Shown one piece after another: positions 46,476-54,981 of a DNA stretch of 64,000 nucleotides; within the stretch, counting starts at the first letter, position 1, and each line of letters starts with the position of its first letter. The translations under genes were made by a program, and so were the position numbers. The DNA comes from Candidatus Corynebacterium faecigallinarum (GTDB lineage Bacteria; Actinomycetota; Actinomycetes; Mycobacteriales; Mycobacteriaceae), in contig DWVP01000001.1 in NCBI GenBank assembly GCA_019120175.1, forward strand, positions 124,001-188,000, written 5' to 3'. A model generated the notes under the pieces. That model made no database searches. It was not told the origin of the DNA and saw only the letters and a program-made list of their open reading frames with translations.

Positions 46476-47632
46476 CGCCGGTGGCGCTGACCGGGGCGGC
46501 AGCGATGGTCACGGTCACCGGTCGACGGGTGGCGCTGGCTGCGATGGAATTGTCGCACCGGGGTGTGCGGACCAGGGCACTGCGGGAGTTCACCGATGCG
46601 CTGTCTGTCGAACTGACCGTGGGAGCGCGTCCGGTGCAGGCTGCCGAACATGCTGTGGCCGCAGTGGCACAGACCCCGGAGGCCCGGCGTCGCGCTGGGG
46701 CAGGACTGGTGGAACAGTTACGTCGGGAGGTCGGACGGGCCCGCCTGGGTGGGGACGTCGGTGTCAGCGGGGCCGGCGACAGCACTGGCGACGGCACCGG
46801 TGAGGAGGTGTATCAGGTACTCCGCTTGTGGTCGGTCGCGCAACGTCATGGCCTGGCCCTGGGGCAGGTCATGCGTCGTCGGGTCGACGGTATCGAGGCC
46901 CAGCTGACCCACCTGGGGCACACGTCCAGTGCCCTGGCCGGCGCGCGGCTCACCGAGATCATCCTGCTCCTGCTGCCGGTGGGGGCGATGGGGATCGGCC
47001 AGTCGATGGGTGTGGCACCGGTGGGGTTCCTGGTGGGCAATGTCCTGGGCGTGCTGGTGCTGCTCGCCGGGATCCTGCTGGCCTGTGCCGGGGTGTTGTG
47101 GGTGGAGTCGTTGACGGTGACGGTCCTCGGCGGGGTCGGCGGTCGCGCCGGGCCACCGGAGTTGGCCGCCGCCGGAGTCCTCGACGTCTTCGCCGCGGCA
47201 CTGGCCGCCGGGTTACCGGTTGTCGGGGCGTGGCGGGTCGCCGTGGACGCCACAGCACCAGGGGACGGTGGGGACGGTGATGGTCGGGACAGTGGCAGTG
47301 GGAACAGCGGGGGATCGGTACGCACGTCCCTGGAGCAGGTCGCGGCACTGCTGGAGCTCGGCTCCGGCGCGCAGGCGTGGCATCCACTGCTCGACGACGA
47401 GTGTTTCGGACCGGTCGCCCGGCGTGCCGCCATCCAGGCCCGCAACGGTGCCCGGATGTCCGAGGAGATCCTCGGACTCGCCGACCGGCTGCGGCGCACC
47501 GCCGGTGACCGGTCGAGGGCGGGGGCCGAGCGGGTGCTCGTGGCCGTCGCCGCCCCACTGACACTGTGCTTCCTCCCGGCGTTCGTGCTGGTTGGGCTGG
47601 TGCCACTGGTGGTGGGGTTCGCCGGGGTATGA
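46463..47632 (+). CDS. fused TadB/TadC pilus assembly membrane protein
   Basis: A 389-residue protein with two type II secretion F-like modules in one chain. The first (residues 20-210) has TRALREFTDALSVELTVGARPVQAAEHAV and two TMs; the second (from 235) has ELAAAGVLDVFAAALAAGLPVVGAWR ... EEILGLADRLRRTAGDRSRAGAERVLVAVAAPLTLCFLPAFVLVGLVPLVVG. In most bacteria tadB and tadC are separate. GTG at 46463 or ATG at 46469; overlaps tadA. A Gly/Asp/Ser insert separates the halves. Confidence 0.85.
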   Translation: MVMLTPVALTGAAAMVTVTGRRVALAAMELSHRGVRTRALREFTDALSVELTVGARPVQAAEHAVAAVAQTPEARRRAGAGLVEQLRREVGRARLGGDVGVSGAGDSTGDGTGEEVYQVLRLWSVAQRHGLALGQVMRRRVDGIEAQLTHLGHTSSALAGARLTEIILLLLPVGAMGIGQSMGVAPVGFLVGNVLGVLVLLAGILLACAGVLWVESLTVTVLGGVGGRAGPPELAAAGVLDVFAAALAAGLPVVGAWRVAVDATAPGDGGDGDGRDSGSGNSGGSVRTSLEQVAALLELGSGAQAWHPLLDDECFGPVARRAAIQARNGARMSEEILGLADRLRRTAGDRSRAGAERVLVAVAAPLTLCFLPAFVLVGLVPLVVGFAGV

Positions 47633-47707
47633 CCGGCACCGCACGACAGAGAGAGTCAGACAGAGATCAGCACTACACCCGTGGAGAGTCCACGAGGAAA
47701 AGGAGTA

Positions 47708-48022
47708 ATGACCATGAATGACACGACAGTGAAGGACAAGACCGTGAATGAGACGACCGTGAACGAGACGACCGCACATGAGACGATCGCAGCAGAACCG
47801 GACGCACAGTCCCGTGCCGCCGAGCAGGAGCGGGCCGCGGAGGTGGCGGATTCCGGGGTGATAGACACCGTCCTGCATGATGACCGGGGGATGTCGACCA
47901 TCGAATACGCCCTGGGATGCGTGGCCGCAGCCGCTCTGGGAGCGTTGCTGTACATGGTCGTCACCTCGGACGCGGTGGAGTCGGCGTTGACCGCCATTTT
48001 CCAGCGCGCACTGGACGAGTAA
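47708..48022 (+). CDS. Flp-pilin-like DUF4244 protein
   Basis: A 104-residue protein. The C-terminal half, DDRGMSTIEYALGCVAAAALGALLYMVVTS, has the prepilin-type Gly-Met-xx-x-Glu-Tyr pattern of Flp pilins, so the predicted cleavage is before Met and Glu+5 is retained. The N-terminal 50 residues carry a TVNETTVNETT repeat encoded by near-identical short direct repeats. AAGGAG precedes the ATG. It is the likely pilus subunit of the tad operon. Confidence 0.82.
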   Translation: MTMNDTTVKDKTVNETTVNETTAHETIAAEPDAQSRAAEQERAAEVADSGVIDTVLHDDRGMSTIEYALGCVAAAALGALLYMVVTSDAVESALTAIFQRALDE

Positions 48023-48026
48023 GCCG

Positions 48027-48410
48027 GTGTTCCTCCCACCGGCAGGTGACGACCGGGGTTACGTCACGGTCGAAGCAGCCGTGGTGTTCACCGCGATCAC
48101 CGCGGTCATCGGGGTGGTCATCACCGGGTTCATGACCCTGGCGACCTACCTGTCGGCGGTGGGGATGGCCCGCGACGCCGCCCGGGCGGCCGCCCTGGGT
48201 GACGGGGCGTCCGCCCGCACGATTGTCGCCGCCGCGGACCCGGACGCGCAGGTCACGGTGTCGGGGGCGGTCTCACAGACGGCTACGGCACAGCCAGCGG
48301 TGACAGCGCAGGACGGAGACAGCCTCGACCTGCTCACCGTCACCGTGGTGGTGCCGGGGAGACTGTTCGACATCTCGGCGACGGCGGTGATCGTCAATGA
48401 ACCCGACTGA
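48027..48410 (+). CDS. TadE-like minor pilin
   Basis: A 127-residue protein with N-terminal DDRGYVTVEAAVVFTAITAVIGVVITGFM, the TadE motif (G-x-x-x-V-E-A-A) and one TM, then an extracytoplasmic domain. GTG start four bases after the Flp-like gene stop. Minor pilin or assembly factor of the Tad system. Confidence 0.82.
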   Translation: MFLPPAGDDRGYVTVEAAVVFTAITAVIGVVITGFMTLATYLSAVGMARDAARAAALGDGASARTIVAAADPDAQVTVSGAVSQTATAQPAVTAQDGDSLDLLTVTVVVPGRLFDISATAVIVNEPD

Positions 48411-48792
48411 GACCGGAGTTGGTCATCCGCGCCGGGTGCTCGGCGACGACGGCTCGGTGACGATCATCGGTGCCGCAGTGGTCCTGGGGATCATCGCCTG
48501 CTGTCTGCTGATCGTGCAGGCAACGATCGAGGTGGTCAGCCATCACCGTGCCGTCGCCGCAGCCGATCTGGTCGCGGTGTCTGCGGCAACCGTCCTGCTG
48601 ACCGCCGGGGAAACCCGGGCCTGTTCGGTAGCGGCACAGGTCGCCACCGGAAATGGGGCGGAACTGATGTCTTGTCGCACCATCGATGGGACGACGACCA
48701 GCCACGGAACCCCCGGTGTCACCGGCATCGCCGTCGACGTCCGGGTGGCATCACGCGATGCCACGGCGTCGGCCGGGCCGGTGGGCCAGTGA
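48397..48792 (+). CDS. TadE-like protein of the helicase/secretion neighbourhood
   Basis: A 131-residue protein with LGDDGSVTIIGAAVVLGIIACCLLIVQ, a TM near the N-terminus, then HRAVAAADLVAVSAATVLL and a Cys pair (CSVAA ... SC). This fits the Rv3654c-like family placed between tad genes and the MrfA-like helicase in actinobacteria. ATG overlaps the preceding gene by 14 bases. In relatives the helicase gene follows; here two lipase genes lie between. Confidence 0.8.
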   Translation: MNPTETGVGHPRRVLGDDGSVTIIGAAVVLGIIACCLLIVQATIEVVSHHRAVAAADLVAVSAATVLLTAGETRACSVAAQVATGNGAELMSCRTIDGTTTSHGTPGVTGIAVDVRVASRDATASAGPVGQ

Positions 48793-48812
48793 GTTCCCGG
48801 CGGTGGACCAGG

Positions 48813-50111
48813 TCAGGCGAGGATACGCCGCAGGAACGGTTCCGAGTCAGCGGTCGACGCCCACACCGTCCCGGAGTGGTCCTGCGGGTACCAGTGCACC
48901 TCGACGTGCTCATTGGATCCGGTGAACTGGTTGATCCACACCTCGGAATTCATCGCCAGGCCGATCGGGCTCGGTACATCGATGTCGGTGTACCCGTGGT
49001 CCAGGAACACCGGCCGGTCGTAACCGTCGGTCGGGGTGGCCATGTAGTCGCGCAATGCCCGTTCCAGGCCCGGCATACTTGCCAGCGGACGGCTGAAGGC
49101 AGTGGCGATATTGGTCGCATTCAACGCCTGGCGTGGTTCACGCAGGCAGGGGGTCTCCGCCGCATCGGCGATCCGCCGGCCTTCGTCGGTCAGTGCCGAG
49201 TCCACGTCGATCTCCGGGTGTGCATCACGGAATCCCGCGATGGAGTAGGCCAGATAGGCGTTGATGCTGCCACCCAACGGCACCGGCGGGAACGACGGAC
49301 CAGAGACCAACGCCAACTCCTCGATATAGGCCGGGGCGCCGGTGGCGACCGCACCACGGTAGTCCAGGCCCGCATCAGCGCTGCGTCCGGCCGCATCATG
49401 GGCGACATGCAGGGCAGCTCCACCGCCCTGGGACTGGCTGACGACCGCCCACCTCGTCGACAGCTTTCCGGCGGTGGAGTCCAGGGACTGGGCGGCGACC
49501 ACCGCGTCGACCACGCTGGTGGCGGTGGCCTGTCCGTTGAAGTAACTCCTCAACCCCGGGGTGCCGAGACCGGTGTAGTCCGGGGCAACGACGGCGTACC
49601 CCTGGGACAACCAGTGGTTGAGGTAGTCGGCGTCGTTACGGTGGCCCGCCGAGGGCGTGTAGTCGTCGCCGATACCGACGGTGCCGTGGGCCCAGGCGAT
49701 CACCGGCCACCCCTGCTCCGGTGCCTCACCGTCGGGCAGGTACACCGCCGATGTCGCCCCGGCGATCTCGCCGTGCTGGTCGACGGTGGAGTACAGGAAC
49801 CGCTGGTTCAGCGCGGCGTCCGGCATGTGCATCGGGGTGTCCAGTGGCACTTCCTTCACAGCGGTACCCGCGGTGTCCGGTAGTTCCAGGTCACCGGTCA
49901 GTGCGGAAGCTTCCCTCACGTCGAGCCCTGACCAGTTCGGCTCGGTCATGTTCGCCACCGGATCCTGCATCGGTGAACCGGGGATGAGTGGCTGTGCCGG
50001 TGCGAACTGCGCCGCGGCGACCGGGGCGGTCACCGCAGCGGTGACGGCGACGGGGGGCGTCCGCACATACCGTGCGCGCGGTGCGTCCTGCATGTGCAGG
50101 ACGCTCGGCAC
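48813..50111 (-). CDS. secretory lipase (LIP family), copy 1
   Basis: A 432-residue secreted alpha/beta hydrolase. Conserved blocks are VIAWAHGTVGIGD, DYTGLGTPG, the nucleophile region VVSQSQGGGAALHVAH (SxSxG) and the Asp/His end GYTDIDVP ... HWYPQDHSG. It is about 65-70 percent similar by eye to the neighbouring copy. The N-terminus is uncertain: neither the GTG at 50111 nor the ATG at 50093 has a ribosome site, whereas a GTG at 50172 with GGAG in front opens a basic n-region in a different frame. A frameshift in the signal-peptide coding part is possible. Likely hydrolyses lipids outside the cell. Confidence 0.82.
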   Translation of the reverse strand: MPSVLHMQDAPRARYVRTPPVAVTAAVTAPVAAAQFAPAQPLIPGSPMQDPVANMTEPNWSGLDVREASALTGDLELPDTAGTAVKEVPLDTPMHMPDAALNQRFLYSTVDQHGEIAGATSAVYLPDGEAPEQGWPVIAWAHGTVGIGDDYTPSAGHRNDADYLNHWLSQGYAVVAPDYTGLGTPGLRSYFNGQATATSVVDAVVAAQSLDSTAGKLSTRWAVVSQSQGGGAALHVAHDAAGRSADAGLDYRGAVATGAPAYIEELALVSGPSFPPVPLGGSINAYLAYSIAGFRDAHPEIDVDSALTDEGRRIADAAETPCLREPRQALNATNIATAFSRPLASMPGLERALRDYMATPTDGYDRPVFLDHGYTDIDVPSPIGLAMNSEVWINQFTGSNEHVEVHWYPQDHSGTVWASTADSEPFLRRILA

Positions 50112-50247
50112 GCTCGGTGCGTCCGGTACGCCGGGTGCGGGCAGGTCGATTCGGGGAGAGGAAGGTTGGCACAGTGACTCCAGGAAACGTCAGTAGAACT
50201 CCGCACATGCCGAGACAAGGTGACGCTAACTTTAGCCTGGGGCGTCG

Positions 50248-51570
50248 CTACCGGAACAGTGATTCGAGGAACGGGGTGGAATCCTTCATCGACGCCACCA
50301 TGGCCCCGCTGTGGTCGGCGTCGTACCAGCGCACATTCACCTGCGCATTCGCCGATGCGTCACCCGTGAACTGCTTCAGCCACATCTCCGAGTTCAACAC
50401 CAGCCCGACCGGGGTGGGGACGTCCATGTCACGCAGGCCGTGGGCGAGGAAGACCGGACGGTCGTATCCACTGGTCGGGGTGGCCATGTAGTCGCGCAGT
50501 GCCGGCTCAAGTCCCGGGACATCTCGCAGGGGACGGGCGAAGGCGTTGGCCATGTTCACCCCGTCCAACGCCCCCTCGAGTGCCTCGTAGCAGGCGGTCT
50601 CGGCCATGTCGGCGATGCGGCGACCCTCGGCGGTCAACACGGAATCCACGTCGATCTCCGGGTGGGCCTCGCGGAACCCGGCGATGATGTAGGCGGAGTA
50701 CACGTTCAGACCCGCTGGCAGCACCACCGGCGGGAAGGACGGCGAACCGGCCAGCACCAGCTCCTCGATATAGGCCGGGGCGCCGGTGGCGACCGCCCCG
50801 CGGTAGTCCAGTCCGGCCTCCCGGCTGCGGGCGGTGGCTTCATGGGCGACGTGCAGGGCGGCCCCGCCTCCCTGGGACTGGCCGATGACCGCCCACTGCG
50901 TCGACAGGTCCGTCCCCACCGAGTCCAGCTTGTTCGCCGCGGCGACGGAGTCGATGACGTTCGCGGCGGTCACTGACCCATTGAGGTAGCTCATCAGTCC
51001 TGGCGTTCCGAGACCGGCGTAGTCCGAGGCGACGACCGCGTAGCCCTGATCGAGCCAGTGGTTGAGGTATCCGGTGTCGCGGGGGCTGCGGTTCTGCGCC
51101 GACGGGGTGCACTCGTCGCCGAGCCCGACGGTGCCGTGCGCCCAGGCCAGCACCGGCCACCCGCCCGCTGGTGCATCCCCGGTGGGCAGGAAGACCGCGG
51201 CGGTGGACGCCACGACATCCCCGTGCTGGTCGTGGGTGGAATAGGCGAAACGGTGCTGTTCCCCGGCACTGGCCAGGCCGAGACCGGGGTTCAACGGGAC
51301 GTCGCCGGCGGGCACGCCCACCTTGTCCGACAGTGGAATGCCGCCGGTCACATCGAGCCCTGACCAGTCCGGGGTGACACGGTTCGGGCCCGGATCGCTG
51401 ACCGGTGAGCCGGCGTCCAGTGGGGCGGCCCCGGCCGAGGGGACGGTGACGGACGCCGTCACCGTCCCTGTGACAATTCCCGTGGCCACCATCGCTGCAG
51501 TGCACAGGACTGCGGCGCTGGCCCGGGAACGGGGTCGGCGGACGGTGCGGGACGGCAGGGTGCGGGGCAC
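50248..51570 (-). CDS. secretory lipase (LIP family), copy 2
   Basis: A 440-residue paralogue of copy 1 with an intact signal peptide (RASAAVLCTAAMVATGIVTGTVTASVTVPSAGA). Same motifs: VLAWAHGTVGLGD, SDYAGLGTPG, VIGQSQGGGAALHVAH (GxSxG) and VRWYDADHSG. GTG start with GAGGAG eight bases upstream. It is separated from copy 1 by 136 bases, so the pair arose by tandem duplication. Lipid-degrading exoenzymes suit lipophilic corynebacteria. Confidence 0.9.
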   Translation of the reverse strand: MPRTLPSRTVRRPRSRASAAVLCTAAMVATGIVTGTVTASVTVPSAGAAPLDAGSPVSDPGPNRVTPDWSGLDVTGGIPLSDKVGVPAGDVPLNPGLGLASAGEQHRFAYSTHDQHGDVVASTAAVFLPTGDAPAGGWPVLAWAHGTVGLGDECTPSAQNRSPRDTGYLNHWLDQGYAVVASDYAGLGTPGLMSYLNGSVTAANVIDSVAAANKLDSVGTDLSTQWAVIGQSQGGGAALHVAHEATARSREAGLDYRGAVATGAPAYIEELVLAGSPSFPPVVLPAGLNVYSAYIIAGFREAHPEIDVDSVLTAEGRRIADMAETACYEALEGALDGVNMANAFARPLRDVPGLEPALRDYMATPTSGYDRPVFLAHGLRDMDVPTPVGLVLNSEMWLKQFTGDASANAQVNVRWYDADHSGAMVASMKDSTPFLESLFR

Positions 51571-51618
51571 GGAGGACTCCTCGTGAACGTGGTGTGATTT
51601 TCCCCACGATACGTCCAG

Positions 51619-54147
51619 TTACTGCGATGCAGCGTCCGCCAATGCGCGCAGCAACACCGCGGCACCATGCTTGAACAGCGGATCATTGCCGTTGCCGCAC
51701 TTCGGAGACTGCACGCACGACGGGCAGCCCGACTCACACCCGCAGTCCCCCACCACATCGGCGGTCATGGACATCCACGCGGCGAACCGGTCGAAACCGG
51801 CCTCGGCGAACCCGGCGCCACCGGCGTAACCGTCGTAGACGTACACCGTGGGTAGCCCGGTGTCGGCGTGCAGCACCGTGGACACCCCGCCGATGTCCCA
51901 CCGGTCGCAGGTGGCCAGCAGCGGCAGCAGCCCGATCGCCGCATGCTCGGCGGCGTGCAGCGTGCCGGGCCACAACGGTTCCTCGATACCCAGGTCGAGC
52001 AGGACGTCCGGCTGGACGGTGTAGGCCACCGCCCTTGTGTGCAGCCGCTGGGCAGGCACGTCCAAGGGCACGGTCTCCAGCACCTCACCGTCGGACAGTC
52101 GACGCTGGTAGCCGGTGACCTGGTGGGAGACCTCGACGGAGACATCGGCCAGCCACACCCCCGAATCCGAACCCGAAACCGATCCCGAATCCTCCTCCGG
52201 GGTACCGCCGATCTGCCGGGTACGGTGCACCTGCTCCACCCTGATGTCGGTGGTTTCCTGCGGGCGGGTCGTCCACTCCGGTGTCTCGGGGTGCACCACG
52301 GCCACCGAGTCCGCCAGCGACAACTCATCGACGACGAAACTCTCGCCCTGGTGAACGTACACCGCCCCGTCGTGCACGTCGCCGACCGCGCGGGCGGCGT
52401 CGACGGTGCCGAGCACCCGGCCGGATTCACCGTCGACGATGACGACCTCCTCACCGGCCCCGCCGCGGATGTTGAGCCGGCCGTGGACCTGCCCGGCGAT
52501 CTCCAGGTCACAGAACAGGCCCCGTGGCCGGCGACGCAGCGAACCGTCCGCGAGAAGCCCCTCGATCACCCGGTGGACCTGGCCGGGGTCGGAGTCGCTG
52601 AACCGGCTGATGTCCGCACTGGTCAGTGGTGCTTCCGCGGCGGCGCACAGCAGGTGGCCCGCCAGGATGTAGGGGTTGGACGGGTTGAACACGCTCGCCT
52701 CCACCGGGGTGTCCAGCAGCGCCTCGGGGTGGTGGACCAGGTAGGTGTCCAGTGGGTTGTCGGCGGCGACCATGACCACCAGGCAGCCCTGACCGCGGCG
52801 TCCGGCACGTCCTGCCTGTTGCCGGAAACTGGCGACCGTGCCGGGGAAACCACAGGTCACCACCGCATCCAGGCCGCCGACGTCGATGCCCAGCTCCAGT
52901 GCGCTGGTGGCGGCCAGGCCCAGCAGGTCGCCATTGTCCAGGCGCTGTTCCAGTTCCCGGCGGGCCTCCGGAGTGTAGCCCGCGCGGTAGGACGCGATGC
53001 GTGCGGCGTCGTAGGGACGTCCGGCCGCCGCGAGGTCCTCGGCGCAGGCCAGGGCGGTGATCTCGGCACCGCGGCGGGAGCGTACGAAGGTCAGTGTGCG
53101 GGCTCCCTCACCGATCAGTCTGGCCATGATCCCGGCGGCCTCGGTGGTCGCGGCCCGGCGTACCGGCGCGCCGTGCTCGCCGACCCGGCCCTCGATGAAG
53201 CCGGGTTCCCACAGCGCGACGGTGCGTTCGCCCTGCGGGGAACCATCGGCGGTCACCGCGGTGACGGCGCGTCCGGTGAGTCGGGCGGCGTGCCGGGCAG
53301 GATCGGCGGTGGTGGCGCTGGCGAGGATCACGGTGGGACGGGCCCCGGCCTGCTCGGCCAAGCGCAGCAGGCGACGCAGTATCAGGGAGACATGTGCGCC
53401 GAACACGCCCCGGTAGACGTGGCATTCGTCGACGACGATGAACTGCAGGGTGCGCAGCAGGCGCGACCAGCGGGTGGCCTGTCCGAGGATCGAGGCGTGC
53501 ACCATGTCCGGGTTGGAGACGATGATGCGCGCCTCGTCGCGGATCGTGCGGCGGGCCTCCGGTGGGGTGTCGCCGTCATAGGAGGCGACCATGACGTGGC
53601 GCAGAGCGGGCACCGCCGAGCACAGCCGTGCCAGGGTGCCGAGCTGGTCCTGGGCCAGCGCCTTGGTGGGCGAGAGGTAGAGGCAGGACGCGGTGGCCGG
53701 GGTTGCGGCGGGGGTAGTGCGGCCGACGGTGGGGGCGACGGGTCGGCCGGTGGGTCGGCTGGTGGTCGGGTTGCGCTCGGCGGCGAGGTAGGAGAGGACC
53801 GGGAGCTGGTATCCGAGGGACTTCCCGGAGGCTGTGCCGGTGGACACCACCACGTCACGACCGGCCCAGGCGTGCTCGGCGGTGGCTACCTGGTGGCTCC
53901 AGGGTGTGGCGACCCCGGCGTCGACGAGGTGGTCGCGCAGGTCCGGGTTGACCCAGTCTGGCCAGGTCACCGGCTGTGCGTGACGGGCGGGCTCGGTGCG
54001 GGAGTGGGTCAGTGGGGAGGGATCGTCCGCCGGTGGCGGCGCCGGCGTCGGTGCCAGTGTCGTCGGCGGGGGATCCGCTGTTGCAGCCGATTCCGGTACG
54101 GCCGGGACAAGGATGTCCAGTAGTTCGGCACCATAGGAATCACTCAT
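51619..54147 (-). CDS. mrfA: MrfA-like DEAD/DEAH-box helicase with DUF1998
   Basis: An 842-residue superfamily 2 helicase. Walker A-type STGTASGKSLGYQLP, the DECH box VVDECHVYRG, SATT and the motif VI QQAGRAGRRGQG are intact. The C-terminus is a DUF1998 domain with four cysteines in CGCESGCPSCVQSPKCGNG, as in B. subtilis MrfA, which acts in repair of mitomycin adducts. In actinobacteria it lies beside the tad locus and cspA (Rv3649 type). The N-terminal 60 residues are Pro-rich. Confidence 0.9.
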   Translation of the reverse strand: MSDSYGAELLDILVPAVPESAATADPPPTTLAPTPAPPPADDPSPLTHSRTEPARHAQPVTWPDWVNPDLRDHLVDAGVATPWSHQVATAEHAWAGRDVVVSTGTASGKSLGYQLPVLSYLAAERNPTTSRPTGRPVAPTVGRTTPAATPATASCLYLSPTKALAQDQLGTLARLCSAVPALRHVMVASYDGDTPPEARRTIRDEARIIVSNPDMVHASILGQATRWSRLLRTLQFIVVDECHVYRGVFGAHVSLILRRLLRLAEQAGARPTVILASATTADPARHAARLTGRAVTAVTADGSPQGERTVALWEPGFIEGRVGEHGAPVRRAATTEAAGIMARLIGEGARTLTFVRSRRGAEITALACAEDLAAAGRPYDAARIASYRAGYTPEARRELEQRLDNGDLLGLAATSALELGIDVGGLDAVVTCGFPGTVASFRQQAGRAGRRGQGCLVVMVAADNPLDTYLVHHPEALLDTPVEASVFNPSNPYILAGHLLCAAAEAPLTSADISRFSDSDPGQVHRVIEGLLADGSLRRRPRGLFCDLEIAGQVHGRLNIRGGAGEEVVIVDGESGRVLGTVDAARAVGDVHDGAVYVHQGESFVVDELSLADSVAVVHPETPEWTTRPQETTDIRVEQVHRTRQIGGTPEEDSGSVSGSDSGVWLADVSVEVSHQVTGYQRRLSDGEVLETVPLDVPAQRLHTRAVAYTVQPDVLLDLGIEEPLWPGTLHAAEHAAIGLLPLLATCDRWDIGGVSTVLHADTGLPTVYVYDGYAGGAGFAEAGFDRFAAWMSMTADVVGDCGCESGCPSCVQSPKCGNGNDPLFKHGAAVLLRALADAASQ

Positions 54148-54455
54148 GGTGAACAGTGTAGAAACACCCTGGTCCGCGCGTCGGCCCAGGGGCCGAACTG
54201 AGTGTTTGCGGAGAATGCGGTGATTCGTATGGTGTTTGGCAGCCGAACGTGGAACACTGGTGGCTGGTCACAGTTTCTGTGCGTCGCTTTGCTCGCTGCT
54301 TTTTACGGTTTCACCCGCAGACAGTAGGTAAAACGTTCGCGGGAGTTGTTTGCATGCGGACGGACCAACCATCCGGGTGGTTCGAGCATCGGCCCGGTGT
54401 TCCTGCGAAGAGTTGGCAGGGCATCGATCACCGAGAAAGTAAGTAAGGAAAGAAC
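54148..54455 (+). promoter_or_regulatory. cspA promoter and long 5' leader
   Basis: A 308-base gap without a gene. TTGCGG (54206-54211) and TATGGT (54228-54233), 16 bases apart, would give a leader of about 215 bases before cspA. The leader holds several dyads, for example ACCAACCATCCGGGTGGTT near 54363, and ends in AAGGAAAG as ribosome site. Long structured leaders are usual for cold-shock mRNAs, where they change fold with temperature; this is inference here. Confidence 0.55.
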
Positions 54456-54659
54456 ATGGCACAGGGAACCGTCAAGTGGTTCAACGCCGAAAAGGGCTAC
54501 GGCTTCATCGCTCCGAACGATGGCGGCGACGACGTCTTCGTCCACTACTCCGAGATCCAGGGCAACGGCTTCCGTACCCTCGAGGAGAACCAGCAGGTCG
54601 AGTTCGAGATCGGCGAGGGCGCCAAGGGCCCGCAGGCCCAGCAGGTCACCGCACTCTAA
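54456..54659 (+). CDS. cspA: cold shock protein
   Basis: A 67-residue single cold-shock domain. RNP1 is KGYGFIA and RNP2 is VFVHY, in [19 protein letters not shown] ... [10 protein letters not shown]. It binds single-stranded RNA and DNA as a chaperone. ATG with AAGGAAAGAAC in front. Located between the MrfA-like helicase and topA as in other corynebacteria. Confidence 0.96.
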   Translation: MAQGTVKWFNAEKGYGFIAPNDGGDDVFVHYSEIQGNGFRTLEENQQVEFEIGEGAKGPQAQQVTAL

Positions 54660-54731
54660 GACTTCTGGCGCCGTCCCCGTAAAAAGGGACGGGATCAGAT
54701 GGTGTTTCCGTTTTTCGGCGGAACCGTGACG

Positions 54732-54773
54732 CACCGCCGTCACCGGATAATCTCCGGTGGCGGCGGTGTTTCG
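54732..54773 (+). terminator. cspA terminator
   Basis: A 15-bp stem (CACCGCCGTCACCGG / CCGGTGGCGGCGGTG with one G-U pair, seven-base loop) followed by TTTCGT, 73 bases after cspA. A smaller hairpin CCGTCCC / GGGACGG lies at 54672-54693. Confidence 0.75.
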
Positions 54774-54832
54774 TCATGTCCGGGGGCTGCATCCGGGAGC
54801 TATGAAGATCGCGGCGTTTCGGTGGGCAGTGC

Positions 54833-54931
54833 GTCATTGAAGGGTGCACAGCGTCATCGCAGAATGTCGTCCTGGGCCTTGTGGGCGACATTCTTTGATG
54901 ACGCTGAGCACGGTGCGATGACGTGGAGGTG
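54833..54931. repeat. 99-bp palindrome-containing repeat, copy 1
   Basis: About 80 percent identical to the 99 bp at 56223-56321, same orientation and equal length. The inner part is an inverted repeat with 20-bp arms (54850-54869 and 54886-54905, two adjacent mismatches); the right end GAGCACGGTGCGATGAC is identical in both. It lies 51 bases beyond the stop of the nuclease-like gene. Confidence 0.9.
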
Positions 54932-54981
54932 AGGGGGGTCCTGTCCTGCCCGGGCGTTACGCCTTACCTGGGCGTCCCGTC

